A stretch of DNA of 64,000 nucleotides from Poriferisodalis sp965116715 (GTDB lineage Bacteria; Actinomycetota; Acidimicrobiia; Acidimicrobiales; Poriferisodalaceae). A model generated the notes under the pieces. That model did no database searches and had not been told where the DNA came from. It worked only from the letters and a program-made list of their open reading frames with translations. Shown here one piece after another: positions 9,166 through 16,260 of the stretch; positions within the stretch are counted from its first letter, which is position 1, and each line of letters opens with the position of its first letter. The stretch lies in assembly GCA_965116715.1 (NCBI GenBank), contig OZ220724.1, forward strand, positions 2,046,001-2,110,000. Reading direction: 5' to 3'. Position numbers and translations under genes: made by a program.

Positions 9166-9720
9166 CTAACCAACGAACGAGGACCACAAGACGACGGCGC
9201 TGAGGGTCAGCAGAGCGAGAGCCGCGACAAAGCTGCGCTGCGCACGGCGGACCTGTGCTTCGTTTGCTGCGAAGACTTCTTGGTGTGAACGAACGAGCAC
9301 CCATCGAAAGTCATGCACATCGGCTCCGAGCCGGTACGGGCCGTTGATGAGCTCTTCGATGCTTGGCCCCGCCTGCCAGTTGCGGGGCCGCAATACCCCG
9401 TAGGTCGCCCACAGACCACCAAGGAGCAACAGGCCGGCGACGACCGCTCGTATCAGCGGAAGACTCCCCTCGATTCTCGTAAGGGCCAGAGCCGTCGCTG
9501 GCAGTGAGATGCCAAGAAACAGGGCAGCGATGCGACGAACGTATTCGAGACGCTCGTCCTGTTCTTGGCGCTGCCGCAACACCTCTGTCAAGATCAGCTC
9601 AATCGACTGGCGACGATTGGCAAGCACTTCCTCGGCTGGCAGAGCTGAACTGCTTGGGTACGTAGCGGACTCGGTTGCGCTTGCAGAGGTCTTGAACCTT
9701 TCCGACAACTTTCGGAACAT
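9166..9720 (-). CDS. Small multi-TM membrane protein, SLATT/PycTM-like topology
   Basis: 184 residues from ATG 9720; the frame extends to 9993, but the added part looks non-coding. A hydrophilic helix (EEVLANRRQSIELILTEVLR) precedes two adjacent TM segments (AALFLGISLPATALALTRI and AVVAGLLLLGGLWATYGV). A cytosolic linker with RPRNW and a long charged helix (WVLVRSHQEVFAANEAQVRR) leads to a third TM at the C-terminus (SFVAALALLTLSAVVLWSSF). This 2TM-linker-1TM layout resembles small effector proteins of SLATT or PycTM type, but I see no diagnostic motif, so that is only a topological analogy. Confidence 0.6.
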   Translation of the reverse strand: MFRKLSERFKTSASATESATYPSSSALPAEEVLANRRQSIELILTEVLRQRQEQDERLEYVRRIAALFLGISLPATALALTRIEGSLPLIRAVVAGLLLLGGLWATYGVLRPRNWQAGPSIEELINGPYRLGADVHDFRWVLVRSHQEVFAANEAQVRRAQRSFVAALALLTLSAVVLWSSFVG

Positions 9721-10035
9721 CTGGGTACTTCTACATGCTGGGCGGGCAATGTTCGGGGTCAATTTCGGTGCATCGTCGGGCATCGAAGGAAGGACTCGAG
9801 GGTCGGACACTGCTGTTCCTGGCTCAAGGGTGCGGAGCCGCTGAGAGCAACGAACCGTCCGGAGTGCGAGGGGCGGGTGCTGCGCATCGAACACGTGCAC
9901 CGCTTCTTCTGTCGCAGCAGCACGGACCCTGAAGGCGAGCAGCGATGGTTGCACGTCGCTGAACCACCGCAAGCGGCTCGTCGGTTTGCTCACGCGGACA
10001 AGCGCAGGGCTTCGCCCACTATCGACGATCAGGGT

Positions 10036-10533
10036 TCACGCTTGCGCTCGGCTGCGGCGGGCGATTGCGTCAGATATCGGCCCGAGACGCGCCGGGCCCG
10101 AGAATGCGCCGTAGTCGAGCAGTATCTGAATGTCCTCGGCGTTCATGGCAGCGATGGTGCTGAAGACCCGAGCAATTGCGGAGGCACGCGACTTCGACGC
10201 CGGCTCCTCCACGTCGTAGACACGGCAAAAGTGGGCAATGTCGCCGAACGTCGGCATGAAGGACTTCTCGTCGAACCTCTTTGCAAGTTGCACGACAATG
10301 TCGGCCGTCTCACCCGGCAGATCCATCTTCTCAACGCGCTCCAATGCGGTGGCTACTCGCTTCCGCTTGCCTTGCGTGCCCGCCCCGCGCTGAGACGGCC
10401 TGCTACCGCTGGGCTTGGCGCTCTGCGCATCGCTTCCGAGTCCTTCGAGCTCGTGGAGCGATCGGCTCACCTGCTCGAGTCCATGTTCCCGCACAAGCTC
10501 CCGCAGCGAGTCGACGAGTCGGTCTCCCGTCAC
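10036..10533 (-). CDS. Unknown helical protein, second gene of a two-gene unit
   Basis: 165 residues, GTG start at 10533 overlapping the stop of the upstream small gene (GTGA). The N-terminal third is amphipathic (DRLVDSLRELVREHGLEQV), followed by a basic linker (RGAGTQGKRKRV). The compact C-terminal part has well-formed helices (ETADIVVQLAKRFDEKSFMP, FGDIAHFCRVYDVE, KSRASAIARVFSTIAAMNA, FSGPARLGPISDAIARR). No enzyme motif is visible. The C-terminal pattern looks like a conserved family, but I cannot name it. The 315 bp between this gene and 9720 holds no supported gene. Confidence 0.6.
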   Translation of the reverse strand: MTGDRLVDSLRELVREHGLEQVSRSLHELEGLGSDAQSAKPSGSRPSQRGAGTQGKRKRVATALERVEKMDLPGETADIVVQLAKRFDEKSFMPTFGDIAHFCRVYDVEEPASKSRASAIARVFSTIAAMNAEDIQILLDYGAFSGPARLGPISDAIARRSRAQA

Positions 10534-10661
10534 AGCAGGTATCCCTCCTCGGCCAGGAAGCGGCGCAAATCCGATGGTTGGAAGTACTCAGGGCGCACGG
10601 AAACAGCAACTCTCGCGCTCGGCGCAGTTTCTGGCAGTGCCAATTCGGTCGTGGCGGACAT
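10530..10661 (-). CDS. Small protein (43 aa) coupled to the 165-aa gene
   Basis: 43 residues from ATG 10661; a longer frame to 10790 exists, but its extra part overlaps a dispersed repeat and looks non-coding. The sequence is SATTELALPETAPSARVAVS, then VRPEYFQPSDLRRFLAEEGY. The stop overlaps the next gene's GTG by four bases, which supports a real coupled pair. No domain is recognised. Confidence 0.45.
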   Translation of the reverse strand: MSATTELALPETAPSARVAVSVRPEYFQPSDLRRFLAEEGYLL

Positions 10662-10805
10662 CGGGCCTCGCTGAGTGTCGCGGCGCGGAAGAGCGCTCTT
10701 GTGGTGAGGAATCGACTGCCGCGTCAGCCGGGCAGCGAAGTGGAGCGCACCGTAACCGAGCGCCGCCAGCGCGAGGACTTGTTCTCGCATGCGGCCGGAG
10801 ATGCG

Positions 10806-10864
10806 AAGGACCTTGGGGCGGGAGCCTCAGGGGCCTTCTTGGTCGTGCCAGCCGAATGGCTGGC
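10806..10864 (-). terminator. Two-hairpin 3' module after coiled-coil gene 1 (diverged copy)
   Basis: Reading the minus strand after the stop at 10876: a small hairpin (GCCAGCC/GGCTGGC, 10847-10864), then a linker CCAAGAAGG, then a 14-bp stem with one mismatch and wobbles (10806-10837). It is a diverged copy of the perfect modules after CWB2 paralogs A and B (16157-16215 and 22407-22465). Confidence 0.7.
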
Positions 10865-10875
10865 TCAAGCGTCGA

Positions 10876-11250
10876 TCAGGCGATGGCGACGGCGCCGTAT
10901 ATGGCCCCGACGAGCACGCCGGTCAGCGCGATGAACGTGCCGATGAGCCAGCGGAACTGCCGCACGGACTGCGACCGGTACGTCGAACGGTCGGCCTCAC
11001 GCTGAGCGGTCTGCTCGGCGCGATCAGACTCCCGCTGAGCGGCCAGTTCGGCGCGGTCGGCCTCACGCTGGGCGGCCAGTGTCAGCGCGAATTTCGAGAA
11101 CTCCGCCGAGAGCACCGTCTCGAGGTGCTGCTTGGTGACCAGGTCCGACAGAGGCGCCGCCGGCAGACACGACATCATGTATTCCGCGATCGGCTCGTCG
11201 GCGTGCTCACGCAGCCAAGCGTAGAGCCGGGATCGATCTTCTTCAGACAC
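10876..11250 (-). CDS. Coiled-coil, single-TM protein (paralog 1)
   Basis: 124 residues. The GTG start at 11250 is preceded by GGAG at 6 bases. The conserved head is SEEDRSRLYAWLREHADEPI, then AEYMMSCLPAAPLSDLVTK. Next come 11-residue coiled-coil repeats (AAQREADRAEL, AAQRESDRAEQ) and a C-terminal TM (FRWLIGTFIALTGVLVGAIY). The hendecad repeat predicts a parallel coiled coil at the membrane. It is nearly identical to 15632-16039 over the gene, the promoter and the upstream sequence, so it is a recent segmental duplication; a third, diverged copy is at 19063. Function unknown. The layout recalls DUF1640-like coiled-coil membrane proteins, but I make no assignment. Confidence 0.78.
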   Translation of the reverse strand: MSEEDRSRLYAWLREHADEPIAEYMMSCLPAAPLSDLVTKQHLETVLSAEFSKFALTLAAQREADRAELAAQRESDRAEQTAQREADRSTYRSQSVRQFRWLIGTFIALTGVLVGAIYGAVAIA

Positions 11251-11285
11251 TGCGAACTCCTGCGTCGAGGGGGAAGGCGTCGCTG

Positions 11286-11313
11286 ACCGTAGATGCCGCC
11301 ATCACGGCGTCAA
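11286..11313 (-). promoter_or_regulatory. Predicted promoter of coiled-coil gene 1
   Basis: On the minus strand, TTGACG (11313-11308), a 16-bp spacer and TACGGT (11291-11286), ending 36 bp before the GTG start. The same boxes with the same spacer occur before paralog 2 (16075-16102), and paralog 3 keeps the TACGGT box. Conservation in three copies is the main support. Confidence 0.5.
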
Positions 11314-11365
11314 AATGAATTTCAGTGTCTTTGGCCCCGACGGCGCCCCGGGAGTCCGAAGTCGG

Positions 11366-11812
11366 CTAGGAGGGCGTGGCGGGCGTGGGGCGGCGGGCGT
11401 CGAAGGGGTCCACGACGACGTGCGTGTTCGAGAGCTTCTCCCACAGGGTCTGGTTTCGGCGATCCCAGAACGGCATGAACGCCAGACCGCCCACGGTGAG
11501 GATGAACGCGAATGTGGTGATCAGGTCGCCTACGAGGCCGCGCACAAAGAACATCCGGACGAATCCGACCGGCTCAAGCGTCCCGTCGTCGATCACTCGC
11601 AGGCCCAGCAGCGACTTGGCGGGGGTTTGCCCCCGCTGCACGATGACCAGGGCCCAGATGACCCAGCCGATGACCAAGGTGACGCCGATCAACAACGACT
11701 CCAGCAGCATGGCTCCAAGCCGCAGCCAGGGACTGGCGTACTGGACGCCTCCGGGCAGCAGCCGTTCGCCGGGGATCTCCGCAGGCGGGTTGGTCGGGCT
11801 TGGTCTGGACAT
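11366..11812 (-). CDS. RDD-family membrane protein, 5' region displaced by an IS element
   Basis: 148 residues with the RDD signatures: YASPWLRLGAMLLESLLIG (the usual RDD arginine region), QTPAKSLLGLRVID, and WDRRNQTLWEKLSNTHVV at the end. There are three TM segments. RDD proteins are poorly characterised membrane proteins, some implicated in ion or solute transport. The IS630 insertion point (TA at 11820-11821) is only 8 bp upstream of the ATG at 11812, so the native ribosome-binding site and promoter are now about 1.2 kb away at 13036 and beyond. Expression would depend on IS sequence. The coding frame itself is intact. Confidence 0.85.
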   Translation of the reverse strand: MSRPSPTNPPAEIPGERLLPGGVQYASPWLRLGAMLLESLLIGVTLVIGWVIWALVIVQRGQTPAKSLLGLRVIDDGTLEPVGFVRMFFVRGLVGDLITTFAFILTVGGLAFMPFWDRRNQTLWEKLSNTHVVVDPFDARRPTPATPS

Positions 11813-11819
11813 GGCTAGC

Positions 11820-13035
11820 TAGTGCCGTGTCAGGCAACGTTTGGGGTGCGTGTCCGCGTGTGGGGTGTCGGGTTGTGGTGCGATTGGGTGCATGGCTGGG
11901 CGTGTTCGTGTGAGGGAGATCGATTCGGGTGAGGGCAGTCGGCTGTTGAGGCTGGTGCGCCGTTCGTCGGGGTCGGTGGTGACGTGGAGGAGAGCGCAGA
12001 TCGTGTTGTGGTCCGCGCAGGGCATGGATGTGGGCCAGATCGCTGCGTTGGCGTTCACGTCCGAGGACCGGGCTCGGGAGGTGATCCACAATTTCAACGC
12101 CGACGGGTTCGACTCGCTGTATCCGAAGTACGCGGGAGGCCGCCCGCCGCGGTTCGGCGCGGCCCAGCGCGCCGAGATCAAGCGCATCGCTGTGGGGCGG
12201 CCCGCTGATCGCGGGCTGCCGTTCTCGACGTGGTCGTTGTCCAAGCTCGCTGAGCACCTGGTCGCAAAGGGGGTGGTCGACGACATCAGCCATGAGGGCC
12301 TGCGGGTCCTGCTCCGCGAGGAGGGTGTCTCCTTTCAAGCGCTGAAGACCTTCAAGGCGTCCAACGACCCTGATTTCGAGGCGAAGAAGAACCGGATCCT
12401 GGCGCTGTATGACATCGCTGACGGCAAGACCGATCCCGAGCCCGGCGACCCGTCGGTGGTGTTGTGCATGGACGAGTTCGGGCCGCTCAATCTCCGGCCG
12501 CACCCGGGCAAGCAGTGGGCGCCCGTCGGCGGCCGCCTCAAGGACCCCCATCGGGCGCCGCGGCGGCGGCGCAGGGCGACCTACAACCGCCCCCACGGCG
12601 TGCGCCACCTGCTCGCTGCCTACGACCTGACCGCCGACAAGCTCTACGGGCACATGAAAAAACGCAAGGGCCGCACCCAGTTCCTGGAGTTCTGCCGCTA
12701 CCTGCGCACCCTGTACCCGCCCGAGGTGCGCATCGGCATCGTGCTCGACAACTGGTCACCGCACCGCAGCACCAATGCCGACCCCCGCGTCGGCAACTGG
12801 GCCGAGGCCAACAACGTCGAACTCGCCTACACCCCCCACTACGCGTCGTGGCTGAACCGCATCGAAGCCCACTTCCAAGCCCTGCGCTACTTCTGCGTCG
12901 ACGGCACCGACCACCCCACCCACGCCGAGCAGGCCTCGATCATCCGCCGCTACATCCGCTGGCGAAACAACAACGCCGCCGACAAAGCACTCAACGACAT
13001 CGTCAACCGCGCAAACGTTTGCTGACGCGGCACTA
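11820..13035. mobile_element. IS630-family insertion sequence, complete
   Basis: The element spans 11822-13033, flanked by a TA dinucleotide at each end (11820-11821 and 13034-13035), the target duplication typical of IS630/Tc1 elements. Terminal inverted repeats are about 21 bp, GTGCCGTGTCAGGCAACG at the left against GTGCCGCGTCAGCAAACG (complement) at the right, with few mismatches. One uninterrupted transposase fills it, so it may be active. It sits 8 bp before the start codon of the RDD gene. Confidence 0.92.
11892..13025 (+). CDS. IS630-family transposase
   Basis: 377 residues from ATG 11892 (a TTG 51 bases upstream lies inside the left terminal repeat). The N-terminal helix-turn-helix region (VVTWRRAQIVLWSAQGMDVG) is followed by a winged-helix part. 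The DDE catalytic domain has CMDEFGPLNL (Asp), GIVLDNWSPHRS (Asp) and SWLNRIEAHFQALRY (Glu), in the spacing of IS630 enzymes. The ORF is complete and ends 8 bp before the right terminus, so the transposase is probably functional. Confidence 0.93.
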   Translation: MAGRVRVREIDSGEGSRLLRLVRRSSGSVVTWRRAQIVLWSAQGMDVGQIAALAFTSEDRAREVIHNFNADGFDSLYPKYAGGRPPRFGAAQRAEIKRIAVGRPADRGLPFSTWSLSKLAEHLVAKGVVDDISHEGLRVLLREEGVSFQALKTFKASNDPDFEAKKNRILALYDIADGKTDPEPGDPSVVLCMDEFGPLNLRPHPGKQWAPVGGRLKDPHRAPRRRRRATYNRPHGVRHLLAAYDLTADKLYGHMKKRKGRTQFLEFCRYLRTLYPPEVRIGIVLDNWSPHRSTNADPRVGNWAEANNVELAYTPHYASWLNRIEAHFQALRYFCVDGTDHPTHAEQASIIRRYIRWRNNNAADKALNDIVNRANVC

Positions 13036-13226
13036 GATCCCCGCCGGAAATCTGCACCTCTGCGCGCATCTGCACGTGACGGCAGCCAACGCAGCCCATG
13101 GGGTGTAGCTGGGGATGCGCCGCACTACGCACTACGCGTCAGCAGTCGATACGTCGCCAAACCGCGGGCTGCAGAGTCATCGTTCTCGAGGGCGTGAAGC
13201 AAGACCATTTGCCCGCCGATCAGCGT
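13036..13226. other. Decayed sequence between IS630 and the toxin remnant
   Basis: On the minus strand the toxin frame continues past the TAG at 13227-13229 (TLIGGQMVLLHALENDDSAA) for about 30 codons and then reaches another stop near 13120. No other gene is visible. The stretch adjoining the IS is presumably the original upstream region of the RDD gene; a GGGGA lying 8 bp before the RDD start would be restored if the IS were removed. Confidence 0.5.
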
Positions 13227-13343
13227 CTAGTTGTCCGGTTGGGTCTCGGCAAGCTCCAGCAATGCCAGCCATAGGGCTTCCTCGATGCCCGGCAGGACAG
13301 GAAGTTCGATGGGTTCCCGATCGATGACGGTGCGGTCGTTCAC
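13227..13343 (-). pseudogene. AbiEii-like nucleotidyltransferase toxin remnant
   Basis: The GTG start at 13343 overlaps the stop of the upstream HTH gene (GTGA, 13340-13343), the usual coupling of type IV toxin-antitoxin pairs. The 38 codons end in TAG at 13227, giving LALLELAETQPDN-stop. The frame beyond resumes TLIGGQMVLLHALE, which is the start of the AbiEii fold (normally ...W-TL-GG...LHALE), so the TAG most likely replaces a tryptophan codon. After LHALE the sequence diverges and stops again. The toxin is dead: nonsense mutation plus loss of the catalytic part. Confidence 0.7.
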
Positions 13344-14005
13344 ACTCGGGCCAGGAGTTCGCGGGCGGCGCGTTGGGAGCGTTCGTCCTCTGTGTCCAGC
13401 AGGTCGACAGCGACGACCGGGGCGGGAGCGACACGCTGGTCGGCCTCGAAAGGCCAGTCGTCGTCGCTGACCACTCGTAGTCGCACATTGGGCCTGTCTG
13501 ACTCCGCATCAAGAGCGAAGCGATCGGCCAGTTCAGAGACTCGCGATTGCGGCACGTACGCCTCGGCTTGATCGCTCACGATGAGGTCCACACTGTGGGC
13601 ATTCACCGCGCTGACCCCGCTGGCGACCACGCTCGGATGTGAGAGAACCTCGGAGTGCACGGCGCGATGCCCATAGAACCAGCGGCTCTGCGCCCGGCTC
13701 GACAACCGCTTGGCGAGCGGTTCGAGCCCGACCCGCAGCCGCTTCTTGGCCCGTGACCGGTCGACCGGTGACGCCTGGATAGCGTCGCCGTTGGCGAGCG
13801 CCAGCACGTACCAGGCTGAGGATGGACTCCAAGGTCGGCCGGCCGCAGGCCGCGAGCGTGCGAATCGTTGGACATCGGCACGGTCGAGCACCCATGATCG
13901 TCCGATCCGGTGGCCACTCAGTTGACCCGCGGCCACCATCTGGTGGACGCGCCGAGGACTGACTTCCAATTGTCGTGCAGCGTTTGCTATTCCGATCGGC
14001 TCCAT
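13340..14005 (-). CDS. HTH (excisionase-type) antitoxin, AbiEi-like, of a broken type IV pair
   Basis: 221 residues. The N-terminal domain is a MerR/excisionase helix-turn-helix (GIANAARQLEVSPRRVHQMV, then GHRIGRSWVLDRADVQRF). Residues 65-221 resemble the AbiEi-like regulators that accompany nucleotidyltransferase toxins: RLRVGLEPLAKRLSSRAQSR, WFYGHRAVHSEVLSHPSVV. Such antitoxins repress their own operon. The partner toxin downstream is truncated, so this is an orphan antitoxin. The domain call is good; the AbiEi link rests on pattern and on the coupled remnant. Confidence 0.72.
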   Translation of the reverse strand: MEPIGIANAARQLEVSPRRVHQMVAAGQLSGHRIGRSWVLDRADVQRFARSRPAAGRPWSPSSAWYVLALANGDAIQASPVDRSRAKKRLRVGLEPLAKRLSSRAQSRWFYGHRAVHSEVLSHPSVVASGVSAVNAHSVDLIVSDQAEAYVPQSRVSELADRFALDAESDRPNVRLRVVSDDDWPFEADQRVAPAPVVAVDLLDTEDERSQRAARELLARV

Positions 14006-14199
14006 ATCAAAACACTACCTTTGAAAGAAATATTATGCAATCTCTCCCGAGACGCATCCACAACACGCCAGGCACCACTCGTCGGTGCGAAGTTCGTACC
14101 AACCGCGACCGCGGGATTTCTGTACGGCATGGCCGGAAGCTGATCCAGCGGAGTCGCGAGGAGTCCCGGAGGGCCAGTCCGAGACTCCGAGAGAAGCGC
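14006..14199. other. 194-bp gap, AT-richer, no gene seen
   Basis: Just upstream of the HTH gene start the sequence is unusually AT-rich for this window (around 14006-14040), a likely promoter region for the toxin-antitoxin operon. The remainder has no supported coding potential. Confidence 0.4.
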
Positions 14200-14385
14200 C
14201 TAGGTGTAGCGGGGATACCGGCCACGGTCCCGCTGGCGGTACATGGCCAGTCTGCGGGCTTCCCACGAACGGGCCGAGCCCGTTGGGCGGCGGCCAATCT
14301 CTGCCCGCATGGAACCCCGCTTGCCGCTGCGCCGATGCTCTGCTGCACGCCTTCGCGGGTTGTTCGTCACGCCCACATAGGTCAC
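14200..14385 (-). CDS. GIY-YIG nuclease-like fragment
   Basis: 61 residues from a GTG at 14385: TYVGVTNNPRRRAAEHRRSG, then SWEARRLAMYRQRDRGRYPR. This is the core of a GIY-YIG endonuclease domain (YVG, the R in NPRRR, and a distal E in SWEARRL). In-frame codons upstream of the GTG also fit the family (KAGYALRDGRGRV), but there is no start codon before the stop near 14428. The gene has probably lost its 5' end. The lost part abuts the 3' sequence shared by alkB and CWB2 paralog A. Confidence 0.6.
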   Translation of the reverse strand: MTYVGVTNNPRRRAAEHRRSGKRGSMRAEIGRRPTGSARSWEARRLAMYRQRDRGRYPRYT

Positions 14386-14460
14386 GCGGCCACGGCCGTC
14401 ACGAAGGGCGTAGCCGGCTTTGCCGGCCCTTCACCGCCGCCTGGCCGTGGGATCGGACCC

Positions 14461-15096
14461 CTACGGCCTGATGCTGGCATTGGGGCGCACGATGGTGCGG
14501 AAGGTGATCGAAACCCGACGCTCACGCGTGAGCTTCAGGCCGTTCCAAGTGTCCGAACGCCGTTTGGCGATGCCATGGCGCCACTTCGAGCGGGCATCGC
14601 CGTACAGCAGCAGAAGACTGCCCGGCTCCAGCCGATGCGCGTACTCGCCACCGGTCGCGTCGCAGCGGAAGTCCATGTTGACCGCCGAACCCAGGCTCAC
14701 AGTCGCAACTACCGGTCCGAAGCAGTCCCGGTCGATGTGGGGCGCAATGCCCTGCCCGACCTCGTACTCATTGACGATCGCCTGCTCGAAGGGTCGTCTC
14801 GCATCGAGCGAGTGCACGCCCTCTTCGACCGCAGCAGCATGAATCCTGTACGCGAGCTTCATCAGCCACTGCGGCAATGGCCCGATGCGGGCTGAGTCGT
14901 CCAGCTTGCGGTTCGAGTAGTCGTACTTGTACCCGAAGTGCTGGACGCGCCGAGCAAGATCAGCGAGCCACTCTCCCGCATAGATGTGCTCAATGAGCTC
15001 GCCTTGCTCGTCCGGCGACAGGAATTCCGGCCGGTACACAAGCCCCGGAGGCGGAACGCCAGTGTCCTCGGCCAGCAATGACAGTTGCGTGCTCAT
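14461..15096 (-). CDS. alkB: AlkB-like 2-oxoglutarate/Fe(II) dioxygenase
   Basis: 211 residues from ATG 15096 (the frame extends to 15207). The catalytic residues are visible: PHIDRDCFGPVVATVSLGSA (HxD iron ligands), SLLLLYGDARSKWRHGI (distal His) and RVSITFRTI (the Arg that binds 2-oxoglutarate). It also has NEYEVGQGIAPH and the RKLDDSARIGPLPQWL substrate lid, like AlkB homologs that oxidatively remove alkyl groups from nucleic acids or proteins. The last residues, RPNASIRP, and the following DNA match the 3' end of CWB2 paralog A (RPDASIRP), which is not an AlkB feature and suggests recombination at the 3' end. The active core is intact. Confidence 0.87.
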   Translation of the reverse strand: MSTQLSLLAEDTGVPPPGLVYRPEFLSPDEQGELIEHIYAGEWLADLARRVQHFGYKYDYSNRKLDDSARIGPLPQWLMKLAYRIHAAAVEEGVHSLDARRPFEQAIVNEYEVGQGIAPHIDRDCFGPVVATVSLGSAVNMDFRCDATGGEYAHRLEPGSLLLLYGDARSKWRHGIAKRRSDTWNGLKLTRERRVSITFRTIVRPNASIRP

Positions 15097-15224
15097 TTCC
15101 TCATGACCCAGTGCTCTGCTCGAACCTGCCAGTTGGCGCTTTGGACATCCCACAGCACTCGATTCGAGTCGGGGGTTCGCGATGGGTACCGCCTCTTGAC
15201 GCGACACGCAAATTGAAGGCCGCG

Positions 15225-15500
15225 GTGCTGCGCGGTGCCGCGTACTCGGCGCTCATGGCGTTGATTGCCGCCTATTGCGCTGTGCTGTTGTCGCTGCCGC
15301 CACAAGACGACGCGTCCAATCATGCTGCCGACATCGCCGGCTGGATCTTCCTCGGCGCTGCCATGGCGATCCTCGCCTGGTTCACGTACCGCTACTCGGC
15401 ACTGGCGCACAAGTGCCGGGATCGGGTACTGTCCGAAGCCGAGAAGACACGCCAACTCATCGCGCTGGCCAAGTACAAGCGAACGCTCGTCGACAAGTAG
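15225..15500 (+). CDS. Small two-TM membrane protein of unknown function
   Basis: 91 residues with a GTG start at 15225, chosen because GAAGG lies about 4 bases upstream; the frame could begin as early as 15078. TM1 is SALMALIAAYCAVLLSLPP, TM2 is GWIFLGAAMAILAWFTYRY, followed by a charged cytosolic helix (KCRDRVLSEAEKTRQLIALA) ending KRTLVDK. The first TM is followed by an acidic loop (PQDDASNH). No family is recognised. It is divergent from alkB. Confidence 0.6.
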   Translation: MLRGAAYSALMALIAAYCAVLLSLPPQDDASNHAADIAGWIFLGAAMAILAWFTYRYSALAHKCRDRVLSEAEKTRQLIALAKYKRTLVDK

Positions 15501-15631
15501 GCCCGCTGCCGAGCGGCCTGTGTTGCCGGAGGCGATGGCGTACACCTCGTTGTGCCCGATGACGGCGACGATGCGAAGTGACGGACGTTGGGTGTCAACC
15601 GTGCCAGCCGGGTGGCTGGCTCAGGCCTCGA

Positions 15632-16039
15632 TCAGGCGATGGCGACGGCGCCGTAGATGGCCCCGACGAGCACGCCGGTCAGCGCGATGAACGTGCCGAT
15701 GAGCCAGCGGAACTGCCGCACGGACTGCGACCGGTACGCCGCACGGTCGGCCTCACGCTGAGCGGCCTGCTCGGCGCGATCAGACTCCCGCTGAGCGGCC
15801 AGTTCGGCGCGATCAGACTCCCGCTGAGCGGCCTGCTCGGCGCGGTCGGCCTCACGCTGGGCGGCCAGTGTCAGCGCGAATTTCGAGAACTCAGCCGAGA
15901 GCACCGTCTCGAGGTGCTGCTTGGTGACCAGGTCCGACAGAGGCGCCGCTGGCAGACACGACATCATGTATTCCGCGATCGGCTCGTCGGCGTGCTCACG
16001 CAGCCAAGCGTAGAGCCGAGACCGATCTTCCTCAGACAC
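15632..16039 (-). CDS. Coiled-coil, single-TM protein (paralog 2)
   Basis: 135 residues from the GTG at 16039 with GGAG six bases upstream. It is almost identical to 10876-11250, but has one additional 11-residue unit in the coiled coil (an extra AAQRESDRAEL, 33 bp), so the coil length differs between the copies. Head: SEEDRSRLYAWLREHADEPI; C-terminal TM: FRWLIGTFIALTGVLVGAIY. It lies downstream of CWB2 paralog A in the same direction, past A's terminator and with its own promoter. Its 3' flank begins with the small hairpin of the shared module (15603-15620) but lacks the large one. Function unknown. Confidence 0.78.
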   Translation of the reverse strand: MSEEDRSRLYAWLREHADEPIAEYMMSCLPAAPLSDLVTKQHLETVLSAEFSKFALTLAAQREADRAEQAAQRESDRAELAAQRESDRAEQAAQREADRAAYRSQSVRQFRWLIGTFIALTGVLVGAIYGAVAIA

Positions 16040-16074
16040 TGCGAACTCCTGCCACAAGGGGTGCGGCGCAGCCG

Positions 16075-16102
16075 ACCGTAGATGCCGGCATCACGGCGTC
16101 AA
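16075..16102 (-). promoter_or_regulatory. Predicted promoter of coiled-coil gene 2
   Basis: Minus strand TTGACG (16102-16097), 16-bp spacer, TACGGT (16080-16075), 36 bp before the start. Identical arrangement to paralog 1. Confidence 0.5.
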
Positions 16103-16156
16103 AATGAATTTCAGTGCCTTTGGCTCCTGCGACGGGCATGTGGCGACGCAGACGCG

Positions 16157-16215
16157 AAGGACCCCGGGGCGGTTGCCCCGGGGTCCTTCTTGGTCTTGCC
16201 AGCCGGGTGGCTGGC
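16157..16215 (-). terminator. Two-hairpin terminator module of CWB2 paralog A
   Basis: A small hairpin (GCCAGCC/GGCTGGC, 16198-16215) is followed on the minus strand by a perfect 14-bp stem (16157-16170 with 16175-16188) closed by a 4-base loop. Between the A stop codon and these hairpins is another short palindrome, GGGATCTGATCCC. The same series follows paralog B on the other strand. Confidence 0.85.
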
Positions 16216-16260
16216 TCAGCCGTTGATCAGGCGAACTTGCCTGACCGTGGGATCAGATCC

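Noticed and set aside
9721..9993. N-terminal extension of the three-TM protein
   Set aside because: The 91 extra codons are Arg/Ser/Pro-rich and unlike a real domain; the ATG at 9720 begins a well-formed helix.
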